From the NCBI GenBank assembly GCA_964035545.1, contig OZ037772.1:3108501-3172500 (forward strand): a stretch of 64,000 bases of DNA, in the 5' to 3' direction. This document shows, piece by piece, positions 61,241 to 64,000 of the stretch. Numbering within the stretch: the stretch's first letter is position 1; each line of letters starts with the position of its first letter. Position numbers and translations under genes: made by a program. The notes under the pieces are model-generated. The model saw nothing but the letters and a program-made list of their open reading frames with translations, had not been told where the DNA came from and made no database searches. The DNA is from Bugula neritina. Its lineage: Eukaryota > Bryozoa > Gymnolaemata > Cheilostomatida > Bugulidae.

Positions 61241-64000
61241 GAGCACCTGTCCCAAACTCCATCTCCACAAAGTCGTAAGCCACAATAGGTATTCTCCTGT
61301 CAGCAAAAGGATGTCTCACAAATTTCCCGTGTAAGTGTTTGTATCGGCCGTCTTCAGGGTGGACAGCCACGGCAGTGTCACCTACAATAGTAACCAGACT
61401 TTATAGACTCTCACAGTATTGAGTATTGATATACAATTATATACTTACAGAGTGTTTACCAGATCCAACTTCACAGTCACTATACTCAGAGTACACAACT
61501 CCCAGTAAGTTAGTATCAAGCTAATTAACCACTAACCCCCTATTCACACTTACCGTATCGTACGCCGTAACAGCAAATATCAGCCATTTTTACAAATGTC
61601 TGAGCTTCCTGTACGGTGTTGCGGTACGGTAGGATCAAGCACTGTTTGATTCAAATAAGTTGCGGCGGACTCCTATGGGACAGAAAAACTTTTGCGTTAA
61701 TTCATTGGATATAAATGTCCAATGTAGCGTCATAGATCGTACCTAATAGCGGTTTTTGAAAACTTCAACCCGCACCTTAAACCAGTATGGAATAAAAAAA
61801 TTAAAGAACTTAGGCTATCTCAAGTTCTCCACTACTGCTCCTAAGTGAGAAAGTAAGAATAGTTAGAGAGATCTACTGGAGTTACTTCAACTGGCAGCAA
61901 AAGTCAGCCATTATTACATTGCTAAGCAACAAAGCTATTAGTGACATTGATGTCTCCTAACCCAACATAGTTTCTAATCTAGTTGTGGTCACAATGATCT
62001 CTACGTCAGAGTCTTCTATTTTATATGCAAAGGAAAGGAGAACTCCGAACTCCACCTTCTCCTTGTAGCCCGGCACAGAGAGCATAGTCCTTCCTGTCAA
62101 CTCTACTTTGTCTACCTGCAATCAGTGATACAACTCTCTCAGACTATACAGGTCAAAGGTTAAACTGTAGTGTGTGCCTCTGAGTCACTGCGTCCTCATT
62201 CTTTTCTATTAGTTCACATTGTGTAAATGTATGCTCGTACGAATGAATATGTGGCTGTGGTCTCATTGATGTATTCATTCAAAGATAGTCATAATGTAAT
62301 ATATCAGGCTGTGTCTGAATACTACTATTAGGTTAGTTACCACCAACACACAAGTCTCGCAGTGAATAAACAGTTGACGTACACACAGCCGGGAGTCAGA
62401 CTGATACTGTACGATATACCTCAATATCAGAGATGGCAGAGTTGAGAGTACAGGACCAGTTGACCAGTCGGTTAGCTCTGTAGATCACACCTTTCTCGTG
62501 CATTCTGATAAACGCTTCGTTCACCGCTTTCACAGATTTCTAATAAACAATTATATATGAGTCACGTGTCAAGTGTGAACTGATTGGAGATCAGGCCTCA
62601 TGATTAACCAATCATAGAGAGGATAACACACTGAGTCAGTAAACAGCCGACACGACATATAGACTCCACTACTCAAACATAATACATGTATAGAGAGGAT
62701 AACTCCTCACCTCATCCATAGTGAACGTAGTTCTGTCCCAGTCATAAGACCCGCCCACTTTCCTCAACTGATGGTAGATTCTGTCTCCTTTTCTATAGAA
62801 ATTATATAATAACACTGACCAATCGTTGTGCTGCAAAACATATATTAGCAACTTAAATAATGAGACCAATGATAGAGTGTGACGAAGTAAACCTATATTT
62901 AACTTTTTGTATATTCAATTATATATAAGAATTTTATCATATTAACGCTATTATATTATCTTATATCAAACTGTAGCAACTGCACACCAATAAGATAAAA
63001 TAAAAACTTAAACCCGAATACTAAGTCGCTATGAACTGCATTTTCAAGATAAAATATTCCCTTACTGGTTCTTCCAGTCCCACACTCGTCTCACAAACTC
63101 ATCTCTTCCCAAATCGTGTCGAGTTTTATTCTCTTCTCTAGTGAGTTTTTTCTCGACGACAACTTGAGTGGCTATTCCTGCGTGATCACATCCGGGCACA
63201 AACAGTGTCACCTTCCCATTCATCCGGTGCCTGACAATACAACAGAACTGACACCTGCAAACACCTGAGAATGCAAGCATATCAGACACCTGTAGATATT
63301 CTGGAAAGGTGCTGAGAGAAATATCTGTGGTTGAAACAACATCAATATAATAGATGAATGACTTATGCCAACCGGTACTTAACACAAATTTTATCAGCAT
63401 TCAAAAAAGAATTAACAGGGGGATGTTTATAGCCTGTCTGTGGAATATGTCAAAGTGACTTGGCAAGATGCCGAAATGTCATGTAGTCACCACCAGAGGA
63501 ATGGTGTCTACTGTTACATGCTATAAGCTACGTACACCACCAGTTTAGTGACTAGGTAAGTACGGAGTTGTCTCATCTATATGAATGAACATCTTACCAC
63601 CGAACTATCGCATCCTCAACTGCCCCCGTGAGGGCGTGTCCTAGGTGAAGAGTCCCGGTCACATTAGGGGGAGGGATCATGATGATAAACTTCTCTTCAG
63701 GTGTGAGTTTCAGCACATCTCTACCTGTTACAAAGCAACCAATCACATCTCTCTCGGTTACAAAGTAAAAAGCAACCAATCACAGTAACTGTTACAACAG
63801 AGTAACAAATCACACCTCTACGTGTTAGAAGTAACCAATCACACATTATAGACTTTACTAGGATAAGAAGTGTACCTTTGAGATTATACTCAGGTTTGAA
63901 GAATCCTTCCTTCTCCCACCAAGAGTACCAGGCAGCTTCCACATAGGACGGGGAGTAAGAATCAGGCATGGGATACGTCGTGTCTAGAATAACAGAAAAC

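Larger units (their letters stand above)
58934..63983 (-). pseudogene. VARS1: Valyl-tRNA synthetase (VARS), copy B, broken
   Basis: Minus-strand exons: 63876-63983, 63598-63718, 63066-63230, 62711-62792, 62420-62539, 61962-62115, 61247-61381, 60221-60313, 59677-59758, then part of exon 11 (59553-59619) and part of exon 12 (58934-59044). Exon 2 is intact here and shows the class I HIGH-type signature in [15 protein letters not shown]. As in copy A, the exon between 61247 and 60313 is absent and phases do not join. Exon 10 and half of exon 11 are lost in a deletion at 59619. Exon 12 has the same TAG (58995-58997), lacks one base and is cut at about 58934, where it runs into the inverted TRIM-like intron. 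The first nine exons keep frame and splice sites, so the decay is recent or another copy supplies function. Confidence 0.85.
49173..64000 (+). repeat. Segmental duplication, copy B (runs off the window)
   Basis: Matches 1-13498 in direct orientation. Contains exons 4-7 of the intact TRIM-like gene (exon 3 ends just before it), the 20-bp satellite absent from A, the inverted last exon and a VARS copy. Confidence 0.9.

Overview
This is AT-rich nuclear DNA of an invertebrate animal. Genes are split by GT-AG introns and encode animal families: valyl-tRNA synthetase, alpha-tubulin acetyltransferase, a fibrillar-collagen-like protein and a RING/B-box propeller protein. The window also holds a BEL/Pao LTR retrotransposon, hAT-type MITEs, tRNA-derived SINEs, a Penelope-like fragment and many minisatellites. 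The mix would fit a sponge or another early-branching, highly heterozygous invertebrate, but I cannot place the species.

Layout. Positions 1-13498 and 49173-64000 are two direct copies (A and B) of one segment. Each copy holds the end of a TRIM-like gene on the plus strand, an inverted last exon of a related gene on the minus strand, and a valyl-tRNA synthetase (VARS) gene on the minus strand. A and B differ by point changes and by several large gains and losses. They may be a true duplication or two uncollapsed alleles placed in tandem by assembly. Copy B continues past the right edge.

Between the copies: 14394-20479 (minus) is an alpha-tubulin N-acetyltransferase gene (ATAT1) whose third intron contains SINEs and whose second intron contains a 3.3-kb inverted-repeat element with a decayed ORF. 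22033-30467 is a BEL/Pao element with near-identical LTRs. 30595-40923 (plus) is a chain of exons running from a signal peptide through an NRF-like domain and Cys-rich exons to collagen triplets and a fibrillar-collagen C-terminal domain. 40924-44280 is repeats, including a Penelope-like fragment and a 17-bp array. 46182-52816 (plus) is an intact seven-exon TRIM-like gene, the only gene here whose frame and splice phases I could follow from start to stop without a break.

Most other genes are damaged. Both VARS copies lack the same internal exon and share an in-frame TAG. ATAT1 has two frameshifts and ATA in place of its start. The collagen gene has stops, lost glycines and a frameshift in its C-terminal domain. 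Either this is a region of decayed genes, or the assembly has many base errors. Shared lesions, a missing exon and microhomology deletions argue that at least part of the decay is real.
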